Position numbers and translations under genes: made by a program
Assembly: GCA_910575275.1 (NCBI GenBank)
Contig: CAJTEE010000007.1
Location: 62,001 to 126,000, forward strand
From: Lachnospiraceae bacterium
GTDB lineage: Bacteria; Bacillota; Clostridia; Lachnospirales; Lachnospiraceae
Direction of reading: 5' to 3'
DNA length: 64,000 nucleotides
The notes under the pieces: model-generated
Told to the model about the DNA's origin: nothing
Seen by the model: the letters and a program-made list of their open reading frames with translations, nothing else
Database searches by the model: none
Part shown: piece after piece, positions 1 through 7,601 of the stretch
Numbering within the stretch: the first letter of the stretch is position 1
Layout of the letters: every line of letters begins with the position of its first letter

Positions 1-909
1 AGCATTTCGGGAACCGCGGCTGGCTATGAGGGCTACTATAATTTCTTTAACATCGGCGCGTATGCGACCGGAAATATGTCCGCGGTTACAAGGGGCCTCT
101 GGTATGCCTCGCAGCCCGGAAGCTACGGGCGCCCGTGGGACTCTATCGAAAAGTCGATCGTCGGCGGGGCAGTCTACTATGGAGAAAATTTTGTAAAGGT
201 AGGACAGGATACCTTTTATCTGAAGAAATTTAACGTACAGGGAGATAATCTCTATAAGCATCAGTATATGACGAACGTCGAGGGGGCGGCCGGAGAGGGC
301 GCAAAGCTTTCGCGTGCTTACACGGACGAGATGAAGAAGCAGGGGCTGACGTTTAAGATCCCGGTATTCAACAATATGCCGGAGACAGCCTGCGCAAGGC
401 CGGCGTTAGACGGAAGCCCCAACAATAAGCTCGCCTCTCTGGAGGTCGCCGGCTATAGTCTGACGCCAACCTTCAGTCAGGATCGGGAGAGCTATGACCT
501 GATCGTAAATCCGTCAACGGACCGGATCGCGGTAAATGCCGTGGCGGCCGATTCGAAGGCGTCTGTAAATGGTGCGGGTACGGTGGCTCTGCAGAGCGGA
601 AATAATACGGTTTCCATTGAGGTCAGGGCAGAGAACGGAAGTGTCAGAACGTATCGCCTGAACGTGGTACGTCAGGGCAGCGCTCCGGTTGTCACGATCC
701 CGGATACGGGAAACGGAAATAACGGAAGCAGTCAAAATATAAATCAGACCGGCCCGGGCGGCGGTCCCGGAAGCGGCTCCGGTGCGGGAAGCTCCGGTCA
801 GGGAGGCGGCCAGATGCCGGCAGCAGGGGATACCTATGGCCCGGGTGGAGGCGGTTCTGGCTCGTCAGGCGGAACAGGCCCTGCATCAGGTCCGGGCGGC
901 CCTGCATAA
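1..909 (+). CDS. Exported beta-N-acetylglucosaminidase-like protein, 5' end cut by window
   Basis: The frame is open from base 1, so the N-terminus lies outside the window. The first ~100 visible residues (YYNFFNIGAY, GRPWDSIEKSIVGGA, DTFYLKKFNV, LYKHQYMTNV) match the C-terminal half of the glucosaminidase domain of peptidoglycan hydrolases. A cadherin-like beta-sandwich of about 85 residues follows (LASLEVAGYSLTP to TYRLNVVRQG), then a Gly/Ser/Pro-rich low-complexity tail of about 70 residues. It probably cleaves wall glycan outside the cell. The next gene encodes a protein with the same beta-sandwich type, which suggests they work together. The catalytic Glu is not clearly within the visible part. 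Confidence 0.8.
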   Translation, partial: SISGTAAGYEGYYNFFNIGAYATGNMSAVTRGLWYASQPGSYGRPWDSIEKSIVGGAVYYGENFVKVGQDTFYLKKFNVQGDNLYKHQYMTNVEGAAGEGAKLSRAYTDEMKKQGLTFKIPVFNNMPETACARPALDGSPNNKLASLEVAGYSLTPTFSQDRESYDLIVNPSTDRIAVNAVAADSKASVNGAGTVALQSGNNTVSIEVRAENGSVRTYRLNVVRQGSAPVVTIPDTGNGNNGSSQNINQTGPGGGPGSGSGAGSSGQGGGQMPAAGDTYGPGGGGSGSSGGTGPASGPGGPA

Positions 910-1009
910 GACAGCGGCTTTTTGGAAATAATAATGAAAAATAAGACAGGGCAGGGAAAGATTCTGAACTGCTGCAGAAAACAGATATGGGACAGAAGGA
1001 GAGAACCAT

Positions 1010-2827
1010 ATGAATAAAATCAAAAAGGCGCTGGCGGCCGGATTCGTCCTTTTTATGCTGACGGCCGGGTGCCTGTCCGGGGGGCTTTTTCCCTCGTACG
1101 CGGCTACCGGAAAGATCACGTTTTCCGATCCGTCTGCGACGGTGGGCAACCAGGTTTCCGTAAACATGAAAATCACATCCGATGACGGCGCACTGGGTTC
1201 GTCCGATGTCATGCTGGAGTATGACGCATCGGCCCTGCGGTTTGAGAGCGGCACAGGCGCGAGCGGGGATGCCGGGCGGATCCGTGTGGTCGGCGCCATG
1301 GAATCGACGAATCAGAAGACCTTCAGCTTCACGCTGAAATTTACGGCACTGAAGGCGGGGACCACCAATGTTACGGTGCAGTCGCAGGAGGTCTATGACC
1401 CGGATTCTGCGGCGGTGTCCATCTCTCATGTGGGCAGCTCGGCGGTAAAGGTAAACGCGCCGGCGACGGCTTCTCATGAGGCGGCGTTGGCGTCGCTTGC
1501 GATCTCGCCTGGCGAGCTTTCCCCTGCTTTTTCGGAGGAGATCACGGACTACACGGCGACGGTGGCGGGGGTGGATTCCGTTGTCGTCAGTGCACCTGCC
1601 AAGGACAGCAAGGCGAGCGTTTCCGTGAGCGGAAACGATACGATCCAGATGGGGGAGAATACGGTCGTCTGCCAGGTCACGGCAGAGGACGGGACCACGA
1701 CGAAGACCTATACGATCACCGTCACAAAGGTCGAGGGCGAGGCGCCTGAGGGCTGGAATGGGGCCGGCTTCGATAATCCGGGCGGCGGCACGGTTGACGT
1801 ATTCGCAGAGAGCGGAAACTGGGAGGTTTCCGAGACCTTTGACTCCGAACTTCTTCCGGAGGGCTTTATCCTGACGGAAACGGATTATAACGGAAGGCAG
1901 GTACAGGCAGGCGTAGACGAACGCGGAACCCTGCTCCTTTATATGACCGATGAAAACGGAAACGGCGATTTCTTCTTCTATGATCCGGAGGATGGAACGC
2001 TGAGCTTATATGTAACGGTCCTGATGGCGGAGAAGACGATCATCGTGCTCTCGCCGGAGCTGATCCCGGAGGATGTCACGCTTCCGGATGGCTTTAAGGA
2101 CTGCAACATTGACATCGGGAACCATACGGTGCACGGCTGGATCTGGGGCAGCAGCGAGGGTCCGGCAGAGTATTGCGTGGTTTACGGCATGAACGAGGAT
2201 GGGGAACGGAATTTCTACCGCTATGACCAGAAGGAGATGACGCTGCAGCGCTATTTCCAGGATCCGGATGCTGTGGAATGGAAGGCAAAATACACCGAGC
2301 TGGCGCTGGATCACAATAACCTGATCGATGATTTTAACCTGCGCGGCAAGCTGATCGCAGGACTGTTTGCGGGCTGTATTGTACTTGTGATCCTTTTGAT
2401 CGTACTTTTGCTTGTGAGACGTCCGAGAGCTTCCCGGGATGACGGGCGCGCGCGTTATCCGATATACGAGGACGAGGAACCTGCGTATCGGGCAAAACCG
2501 GTAAAACGTACGGCCGTCCAGACGGCAAGGCCGGCGGCTGGGCCGCAGTCTTCTGTCAGGGAACGCGCGGTCAGAAACGAACGGGAAACGACAGAGTATG
2601 AGGATCTGAAGATCGAGGATCTAAACGATCTTGAGGACGAAGCCCCGGTTCGGATGCCGTCCCCGGCACGCCGCCAGGCCGCGTCCAGAGAACAGGCGGC
2701 CGCCAGAGACGACAGCACCGACAGCGCCGGAGGCGAGTATGAGAAGGCGGCGGTCAGGGAAACGGCTGCGGCCAGTCAGCCGGAGGAAGAAGATGACGAC
2801 CTCGAATTGATCGACTTGGATGAATGA
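1010..2827 (+). CDS. Cohesin-domain, cadherin-like membrane-anchored surface protein
   Basis: 605 residues. A signal peptide (about 1-31) precedes a cohesin-type beta-sandwich (about 33-150: KITFSDPSATVGNQVSVNMKI, SSDVMLEYDASALRF, FTLKFTALKAGTTNVTV). A cadherin-like domain follows (about 160-243), then an unassigned extracellular region with two DE-rich repeats. One transmembrane helix (about 444-466) leads into a basic stop-transfer stretch and a long acidic cytoplasmic tail ending DDDLELIDLDE. ATG follows an AGAAGGAGAGAACC ribosome site. No dockerin partner is visible, so the cohesin may bind something other than a cellulosomal dockerin. Topology is N-out/C-in by inference; ligand unknown. 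Confidence 0.75.
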   Translation: MNKIKKALAAGFVLFMLTAGCLSGGLFPSYAATGKITFSDPSATVGNQVSVNMKITSDDGALGSSDVMLEYDASALRFESGTGASGDAGRIRVVGAMESTNQKTFSFTLKFTALKAGTTNVTVQSQEVYDPDSAAVSISHVGSSAVKVNAPATASHEAALASLAISPGELSPAFSEEITDYTATVAGVDSVVVSAPAKDSKASVSVSGNDTIQMGENTVVCQVTAEDGTTTKTYTITVTKVEGEAPEGWNGAGFDNPGGGTVDVFAESGNWEVSETFDSELLPEGFILTETDYNGRQVQAGVDERGTLLLYMTDENGNGDFFFYDPEDGTLSLYVTVLMAEKTIIVLSPELIPEDVTLPDGFKDCNIDIGNHTVHGWIWGSSEGPAEYCVVYGMNEDGERNFYRYDQKEMTLQRYFQDPDAVEWKAKYTELALDHNNLIDDFNLRGKLIAGLFAGCIVLVILLIVLLLVRRPRASRDDGRARYPIYEDEEPAYRAKPVKRTAVQTARPAAGPQSSVRERAVRNERETTEYEDLKIEDLNDLEDEAPVRMPSPARRQAASREQAAARDDSTDSAGGEYEKAAVRETAAASQPEEEDDDLELIDLDE

Positions 2828-2848
2828 ACAGACGAATAAAAGGATAAG

Positions 2849-2892
2849 AAAAGCGGGAATGCCCCAGGGAATGTGGGGGATTCCCGCTTTTT
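2849..2892. terminator. Bidirectional intrinsic terminator
   Basis: A 12-bp perfect stem (AAAAGCGGGAAT with ATTCCCGCTTTT) lies between the convergent cohesin gene and ldh, with A and T tracts on both sides, so it can serve both. Confidence 0.85.
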
Positions 2893-2927
2893 GCATGTCC
2901 TTTTTCCTGTCAGAAAATAATTTCGTT

Positions 2928-3881
2928 CTACAGCCCAAGCTCATCAAAGGAGCTTTTAAGCGTTTGGCAGGAGGCTTGAAATTTTTTCAGCTCATCTGCA
3001 GTCAGGGACAGGCGGAGGATACGGGCGGCTCCGTTCTGATTGATGATGCAGGGGACGCCGATAAAAACCTCCTCCTGCCCATAGTCGCCGTTTAAGGCGG
3101 CGGATACGGTGAGGACACTGTTTTCTCCGCCGAAAATGGCGCGGGCGATGCGTGTAAGCGCCATGCCGATGCCATAGTAGGTGGCCTTTTTCGCGTCAAT
3201 GATCTGGTAGGCGGCGTCGCGCACCTGTACGGCGATGTCCTGAAGGTCCTGAAGGCGGAGGTTTCCGCCGGATTCTTCGCAAATTTCGAGAATCGGTTTT
3301 GTGGCAAGCAGCGCCTGGCTCCAGGGGACGAATTCTGAATCGCCGTGTTCGCCTATGACATAGGCATGGATATTGCGCGGGTCAACATGGAGGTGCTGTC
3401 CGAGAAGATAGCGCAGTCTGGCGGTATCTAGGGCGGTTCCGCTGCCGAGAACGCGCTCTTTGGGGAAACCGGAGAGCTTATGGGTAATGCGGGTCATGAT
3501 GTCAACCGGGTTTGTAGCGATTAAGAAAATGCCTGAAAAACCGGAAGCGACGACCGGATTAATGATGGATGAGAAGACCGCCGCATTGCGTTTCAATAAC
3601 TCGAGCCTCGTCTCGCCCGGTTTCTGGGCTACGCCAGCGCAGATCGTGACGATGTCTGCGTCGCGGCAGTCCCGGTACTCTCCGGCATAGATTTTCATGT
3701 TTCCGGCCGAGAAGGCAAGCCCGTGGTTCAGATCCATGGCCTCGCCCTCGGCCCTTTTTTTGTCAAGGTCGATCAAAACCAGTTCGTCACAGGACGATTG
3801 GTTCAAAAGGCTGTAGGCAAAGCTCATGCCTACCATGCCCGTGCCGATCAGGGCGATTTTTCGATTGTCTGTTCCTGTCAT
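2928..3881 (-). CDS. ldh: L-lactate dehydrogenase
   Basis: 317 residues, normal length. It reduces pyruvate to L-lactate with NADH in the cytosol. Rossmann motif GTGMVG is at 13-18, the acidic NAD-selecting LIDLD follows beta-2, and the catalytic His179 lies in IGEHGDSE. Gln86 in AGVAQKPGETR is the residue that marks lactate rather than malate dehydrogenases (Arg there), and Arg92 follows. AAAGGAGT lies before the ATG. It is monocistronic, facing away from the amidohydrolase and converging with the cohesin gene. Fructose-1,6-bisphosphate regulation is common in the family but cannot be judged here. Confidence 0.93.
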   Translation of the reverse strand: MTGTDNRKIALIGTGMVGMSFAYSLLNQSSCDELVLIDLDKKRAEGEAMDLNHGLAFSAGNMKIYAGEYRDCRDADIVTICAGVAQKPGETRLELLKRNAAVFSSIINPVVASGFSGIFLIATNPVDIMTRITHKLSGFPKERVLGSGTALDTARLRYLLGQHLHVDPRNIHAYVIGEHGDSEFVPWSQALLATKPILEICEESGGNLRLQDLQDIAVQVRDAAYQIIDAKKATYYGIGMALTRIARAIFGGENSVLTVSAALNGDYGQEEVFIGVPCIINQNGAARILRLSLTADELKKFQASCQTLKSSFDELGL

Positions 3882-4066
3882 ATGTGAACTCCTTTCTATT
3901 TGCAGGCTTGGGATGGTGAGGTTGGATATAGTGTCTGCAGAAGGAGAGAGAAATATGCCACACTATTTTTCTTCCTCCCGCGGACCTTCTCCAAATTTAT
4001 TTCTGTTGGTGATTGTACTCTCCCCGTTTCTGATTTATAATAGAAATATTTGGTATAAGGAACAGG

Positions 4067-4888
4067 ATGAGGAACATGGAACGACGAATTATTGATATCC
4101 ATACACATATTTATCCGGCAGCGCTCGCGAGGCGGGCTATGAAGGTGGCGGGGCGGGAGCACGACGCATTTGAGAAGCTGCCGGTCCTGGAGAATCTGCT
4201 GGCGGGGATGAAGCGGGAGGGGATCGCGGTTTCGGCGGTTCTCCACGTCGCATCGCGTCCGGATACGCAGACGGATGTGAACCGCTTTGCAAGCGAGAGC
4301 CGCCGGACGAATCTGATCCCGTTTGGCGCCTTCCATCCGGATTGTATGCATCCGATGGAGGAACTTGAACGGCTGAAGGACAAAGAGATGGCCGGGGTCA
4401 AGTTTCATCCGCCGTTTCAGAGAGTGTGCCTGGATGATGCGAGATATACGGAGATTTGGAAGCGGATCAATAAGCTGGGCTTTGCGGTGCTGATCCACTG
4501 CGGTCAGGCGCGGACGCCGAGGCCGTTTGATTTGTACCCGTCGGGAGTCGCAAAGATCATCCGCTTTTTGCCGGATGTGCCGGTCATCCTGGCACATATG
4601 GGAGGGCGTTCGGGCGACGAGAGGGAGGAGAAAATCCTCTATAGTTTGCCCGAAAATGTCTATATTGACACGGCGATGAGCGCCGTATTTCAGGATCCTG
4701 CGGATTTTTATCGGATCGCGGCGGGCTTTGGGCCGGAGAGGGTACTGTTTGGCAGCGATTTCCCCTATGGGGACCAGAGGGCGGCGATCGACTACATTGT
4801 AAATAGCCCGTTTTCGGAGCATGAAAAGGCGATGATGTTAGGCGAGACGGCCTATCGGCTTATTGGAAAAAATATACGGACGCGGTGA
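4067..4888 (+). CDS. Amidohydrolase-2 family metal-dependent hydrolase
   Basis: 273 residues forming a TIM-barrel metallohydrolase. The N-terminal metal motif IIDIHTHIYP, then GVKFHPPF, VLIHCGQ, ILAHMGG and the late Asp in LFGSDFPYG are the expected metal and catalytic positions of the family. Substrate cannot be read from sequence; relatives include decarboxylases and lactonases. Two starts are possible: ATG 4067 (AAGG six bases upstream) or ATG 4076. No co-transcribed partner defines a pathway; the following YlmC-like gene is 60 bp away. Confidence 0.8.
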   Translation: MRNMERRIIDIHTHIYPAALARRAMKVAGREHDAFEKLPVLENLLAGMKREGIAVSAVLHVASRPDTQTDVNRFASESRRTNLIPFGAFHPDCMHPMEELERLKDKEMAGVKFHPPFQRVCLDDARYTEIWKRINKLGFAVLIHCGQARTPRPFDLYPSGVAKIIRFLPDVPVILAHMGGRSGDEREEKILYSLPENVYIDTAMSAVFQDPADFYRIAAGFGPERVLFGSDFPYGDQRAAIDYIVNSPFSEHEKAMMLGETAYRLIGKNIRTR

Positions 4889-4948
4889 CAGTTCTTCCCG
4901 ATTTTGCATAGGATGGCCATAAGAGGGGAATTACGGGGGGCGGATCCT

Positions 4949-5203
4949 ATGCGTATGTGTGAGTTAAAGCGCCGGGAGGTCATCAATATCTGCGATTGCA
5001 AGCGGCTTGGCTTTGTGGGGGATATTGATTTTGACCCGTGTACCGGCCAGATTAAGGCTCTGATCGTCCCAGGGCCGGGCTGCGTGTGCGGCTTTCTCGG
5101 CCGGGAGAAGGAGTATGTAATCCCCTTTGGGGACGTATGCCAGATCGGGGATGATATCATTCTTGTTGAGGTGAAGGAGAAACCGCCGAAGCCGCCCAGA
5201 TAA
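4949..5203 (+). CDS. YlmC/YmxH family PRC-barrel sporulation protein
   Basis: 84 residues from the chosen ATG 4949, which has a G-rich ribosome site (ACGGGGGG) and gives the family's usual N-terminus (MRMCELKRREVINICD). The single PRC-barrel (RLGFVGDIDFD, GQIKALIVPG, EYVIPFGDVCQIGDDIILV) is typical of the YlmC/YmxH group of spore-formers. It is unusually Cys-rich (six Cys). A longer in-frame start at 4904 lacks a ribosome site. The molecular role of the family is poorly known. Confidence 0.8.
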   Translation: MRMCELKRREVINICDCKRLGFVGDIDFDPCTGQIKALIVPGPGCVCGFLGREKEYVIPFGDVCQIGDDIILVEVKEKPPKPPR

Positions 5204-5245
5204 AGGCAGGAGAAGGCGGCAGAAGATACGGAGGATTTTTGCATC

Positions 5246-5968
5246 ATGTTTGGACTGGGAACTCTGATCAACGTAGCCGGTATTCTTGCCGGCGGCTGTA
5301 TGGGGCTTTTATTTGGAAAGCGGATGGACAGGCGGTATCAGGAGACGCTCATAAGTGCCTGCGGCCTGTGTGTGCTGTTTCTGGGAATCGGCGGCTGTAT
5401 GGAGGAGATGCTGAAGCTTTCGGCGGTTGGACTGGTGAGCAGCGGTTCTATGATGATGATCGGCTGCTTTGCCCTGGGGGCACTATTGGGAGAATGGCTG
5501 GACATGGACCGGCATATGGAGCAGTTTGGCATATGGCTGAAGGAAAAGACAAAAAGTGAGGGGGATACCTCATTTGTCGATGGCTTTGTGAGCGCATCGC
5601 TGACGGTCTGCATCGGTGCAATGGCGATTGTCGGTTCGATCCGGGACGGGCTGTTCGGCGATTTCTCGATACTCGCCGCCAAGGCCGTCCTGGATCTGAT
5701 CATCATTCTGATCATGACGGCCTCGATGGGGAAGGGCTGTATCTTTTCGGCGATCCCGGTCGGGCTTTTCCAGGGGGCGGTCACGCTGCTCGCCCGCCTC
5801 ATCGAGCCGTTTATCACAGACAAAGCTCTCTCCAACATGTCGCTTACGGGCTCCATGCTGATCTTCTGCGTGGGTGTGAACCTGCTCTGGGATAAGAAGA
5901 TTAAGGTGGCGAATCTGCTGCCGGCTGTTTTCCTGGCGGTGGGGTGGGCGTTTTTGCCGTTTGAATGA
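5246..5968 (+). CDS. DUF554 family integral membrane protein
   Basis: 240 residues with six to seven hydrophobic segments and the family's Gly-rich pattern (GTLINVAGILAGGCMGLLFG at the start, FVSASLTVCIGAMAIVGSI mid-protein, GSMLIFCVGVNLLW near the end). Members resemble E. coli YqgA; transport substrate unknown. GGAGG sits before ATG 5246. This is the last core gene before the accessory island, and the sequence changes from GC-rich to AT-rich shortly after its stop. Confidence 0.82.
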   Translation: MFGLGTLINVAGILAGGCMGLLFGKRMDRRYQETLISACGLCVLFLGIGGCMEEMLKLSAVGLVSSGSMMMIGCFALGALLGEWLDMDRHMEQFGIWLKEKTKSEGDTSFVDGFVSASLTVCIGAMAIVGSIRDGLFGDFSILAAKAVLDLIIILIMTASMGKGCIFSAIPVGLFQGAVTLLARLIEPFITDKALSNMSLTGSMLIFCVGVNLLWDKKIKVANLLPAVFLAVGWAFLPFE

Positions 5969-6127
5969 GTCCGGCCGGGATATTTCAGATCAGGCTGCAT
6001 GGAATGGAACTGTTCTTCGCATCAATCGGGATGACTTCTTCATACATACAGATGATCCCTTTAGCTACCATCGGCAAAATGGCGTTCTATTGCGTAACAT
6101 ACCCACAGCAAAAGGAGCGCTGAAGCT

Positions 6128-6292
6128 ATGCCTATTTTCCAAAAGAATCTCAACCGAGTTTGCCCGATATTGGAAAATCCAATGCAATTAAATAAAGATA
6201 TACTAAATACTGATTTACTAAGTAAAGAGAAAAGAAATACAGATATACAAAACACTCTTTCCTATCCCTTCCTTTCCTTTCCGTTCCCCTAA
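6128..6292 (+). pseudogene. Remnant of a RepA-type replication initiator (tentative)
   Basis: A 54-codon open stretch carries the asparagine/threonine-rich linker (NKDILNTDLL, RNTDIQNTLSYPFLSF) typical of the region between the N-terminal winged helix and the C-terminal domain in replication initiators of Firmicutes mobile elements. An adjacent frame reads PSLPDIGKSNAIK just upstream, also typical, so a frameshift is likely. Neither terminal domain is present. The rest of 5969-6480 shows no other gene. Confidence 0.35.
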
Positions 6293-6472
6293 CCACTCTC
6301 CCTTTGACGGGAAAACAGTACCACAGCCGGAATGGAAGCAAACGAATTAAAAGCTACCAAAGAAAAAATAAGTTTCGGAGCAAGCATATGATTAACTCTT
6401 ATTAGGAACATGAAAACGAAAGAATTTTGACGAAAATAAAAGAAAAAAGATTGAAACTATCACATTACACAG

Positions 6473-6502
6473 AAAACCGTCCTTGAAAATGGGACGGTTT
6501 TT
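6473..6502 (+). terminator. Intrinsic terminator
   Basis: AAAACCGTCC pairs with GGACGGTTTT around an 8-9 base loop, followed by TTTTTCT. It ends the gene-poor left part of the island. Confidence 0.7.
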
Positions 6503-6780
6503 CTGCGCGGTATGGCCGGAGTCTGCTGGGGGCCGCCCTCTTTCCCATGAATGGGAAAGGGCGGGGGGATAGGGTTGAGCGCGCTGTAAAAACCGCTTAT
6601 TTTCCACGGCTGTACTTTGAGACATTTTGTCCCAAAGAACCGGGTTTGGGGAGGCTCCCCAACAAGCGTTTTTGCGGGCCGCAGCCCAGCAATAATTTCG
6701 GAGTGTGGCCGCCTCCGAATTGCTTGCCGAAACGCGCAACCCCGGAAGTGGCGCGAAAAAACGGAGGCGCGTGTTTCTCT
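6503..6780. other. Gene-free GC-rich island segment with hairpin and palindrome
   Basis: No credible gene. It holds an imperfect hairpin at 6533-6564 (CCGCCCT..TTCCCAT with ATGGGAAAGGGCGG) and the first GAGACA-N3-TGTCCC palindrome at 6619-6633. Composition resembles 9915-10190, which suggests both are pieces of one older element. Confidence 0.5.
6619..6633. repeat. GAGACA-TTT-TGTCCC palindrome, copy 1
   Basis: Near-perfect inverted repeat with 3-base centre TTT. Two further copies (10169, 10567) differ only in the centre, so the arms are conserved while the middle is free. Confidence 0.7.
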
Positions 6781-7140
6781 TTACGCATCCTCCGTTTCCT
6801 TGGCCGCTTTCATCGCTTGGATCGTGGCTTCTACAATTTTCAGTTCTTTTTCGTCCGGGGCGTTGAGCATGGCATCTATACGCTTTCTGCACTCTCTCCC
6901 TCTATTCTTGGACGGATAGAAATATTGATCTACCGATATATCGAACATTGTCACCATCTGATAAAAGGTTTTGAGGCTGGGGTGCTGGCCGTCATTCTCG
7001 TTATACATGATGGTGCGCGGAGCCCGGTCAACAATATAGGCCAGTTGCTCCTGCGTCATCCCTCTGGCCTCCCGCGCCCGCTTGATGGCGAGCCCTATAT
7101 CGTGAAAATCAAACCGTCGTTCATCTCTCTCAATCTTCAT
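6781..7140 (-). CDS. XRE-family transcriptional regulator
   Basis: 119 residues. The N-terminal helix-turn-helix (about 15-70: IGLAIKRAREARGMTQEQLA, then YNENDGQHPSLKTFYQMVTM) is of the Cro/C1 type, followed by a charged helical C-terminus rich in Glu and Lys. Such small repressors accompany integrative elements. An AGGTGA ribosome site precedes ATG 7140. A perfect 7-2-7 palindrome lies 10 bases upstream of the start, which suggests autorepression. It diverges from the resistance-type operon, so it might also influence that promoter, though the operon's own promoter is about 110 bp away. Confidence 0.85.
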   Translation of the reverse strand: MKIERDERRFDFHDIGLAIKRAREARGMTQEQLAYIVDRAPRTIMYNENDGQHPSLKTFYQMVTMFDISVDQYFYPSKNRGRECRKRIDAMLNAPDEKELKIVEATIQAMKAAKETEDA

Positions 7141-7150
7141 AATATCACCT

Positions 7151-7166
7151 AATGTAATTTTACATT
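7151..7166. promoter_or_regulatory. Palindromic operator, AATGTAA-TT-TTACATT
   Basis: Perfect inverted repeat directly upstream of the XRE gene on the minus strand, close enough to cover its promoter or ribosome-site region. Autoregulation is inferred from position only. Confidence 0.6.
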
Positions 7167-7254
7167 TCAGGTGTTATTATTTGAACGAGTATGTATTTCA
7201 TGCTACTGACTAATTATTTTCACATAATCTGCAATCTAAGATGGCCTTGCTGAC

Positions 7255-7283
7255 TTGACAACAAGGGAAGAACTGATTACAAT
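7255..7283 (+). promoter_or_regulatory. Sigma-A promoter of the MATE/KTR/acetyltransferase operon
   Basis: TTGACA and TACAAT are separated by exactly 17 bases. Transcription would start near 7290 and produce a leader of about 310 bases before the MATE start codon. Confidence 0.8.
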
Positions 7284-7316
7284 AAAAACGATATGATTAT
7301 GCAAGAGGTGAGTACG

Positions 7317-7409
7317 ATGTTGTTCGGAAAATTTTGTATTGACTTCGGCTCCACACAAGTTTATACCACGAAACATTGTGCGGAGCCTTTTCGGAAAGTT
7401 GATCTATAA
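7317..7409 (+). CDS. Putative 30-residue leader peptide
   Basis: An ORF starting MLFGKFCIDFGS follows a good ribosome site (AGAGGTGAG) and starts about 27 bases after the predicted transcription start. Its second half encodes the first terminator-like hairpin of the leader, so ribosome position on this ORF would decide whether that hairpin forms. This is the layout of attenuation leaders of ribosome-targeting antibiotic resistance genes. I do not recognise the peptide itself. Confidence 0.55.
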   Translation: MLFGKFCIDFGSTQVYTTKHCAEPFRKVDL

Positions 7410-7588
7410 AGCGGAAAGGCCAAGGCAGAGATAGGACTGTCTTTGGTTTTTATACCCTTTTTATCAGATCAACGATAGATAATTGACTGTTTAGGCCACA
7501 GACAATGTTTTGCTTGTGGCCTTTTGCTATGCTTATTGTTAAGTGACTATGCAAAGGGCGCACGATGTAGTGTGCCCTTTTTCTTTTT
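7347..7588 (+). promoter_or_regulatory. Attenuator leader with four successive terminator-type hairpins
   Basis: Hairpin 1 (7347-7387): GGCTCCACACAA with TTGTGCGGAGCC, then TTTTC. Hairpin 2 (7420-7446): CCAAGGCAG with CTGTCTTTGG, then TTTTTATA. Hairpin 3 (7493-7522): AGGCCACA with TGTGGCCT, then TTTT. Hairpin 4 (7553-7580): AAAGGGCGCAC with GTGTGCCCTTT, then TTTCTTTTT directly before the MATE ribosome site. All are oriented to stop plus-strand transcription before the operon. Stacked hairpins behind a leader ORF imply induction by read-through. Confidence 0.65.
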
Positions 7589-7601
7589 GGAGGAAATAGA
7601 T

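Noticed and set aside
692-1477. Long antisense ORF opposite the glucosaminidase and cohesin genes
   Set aside because: A by-product of GC-rich codon use on the other strand; Arg/His-rich, no ribosome site, no domain.
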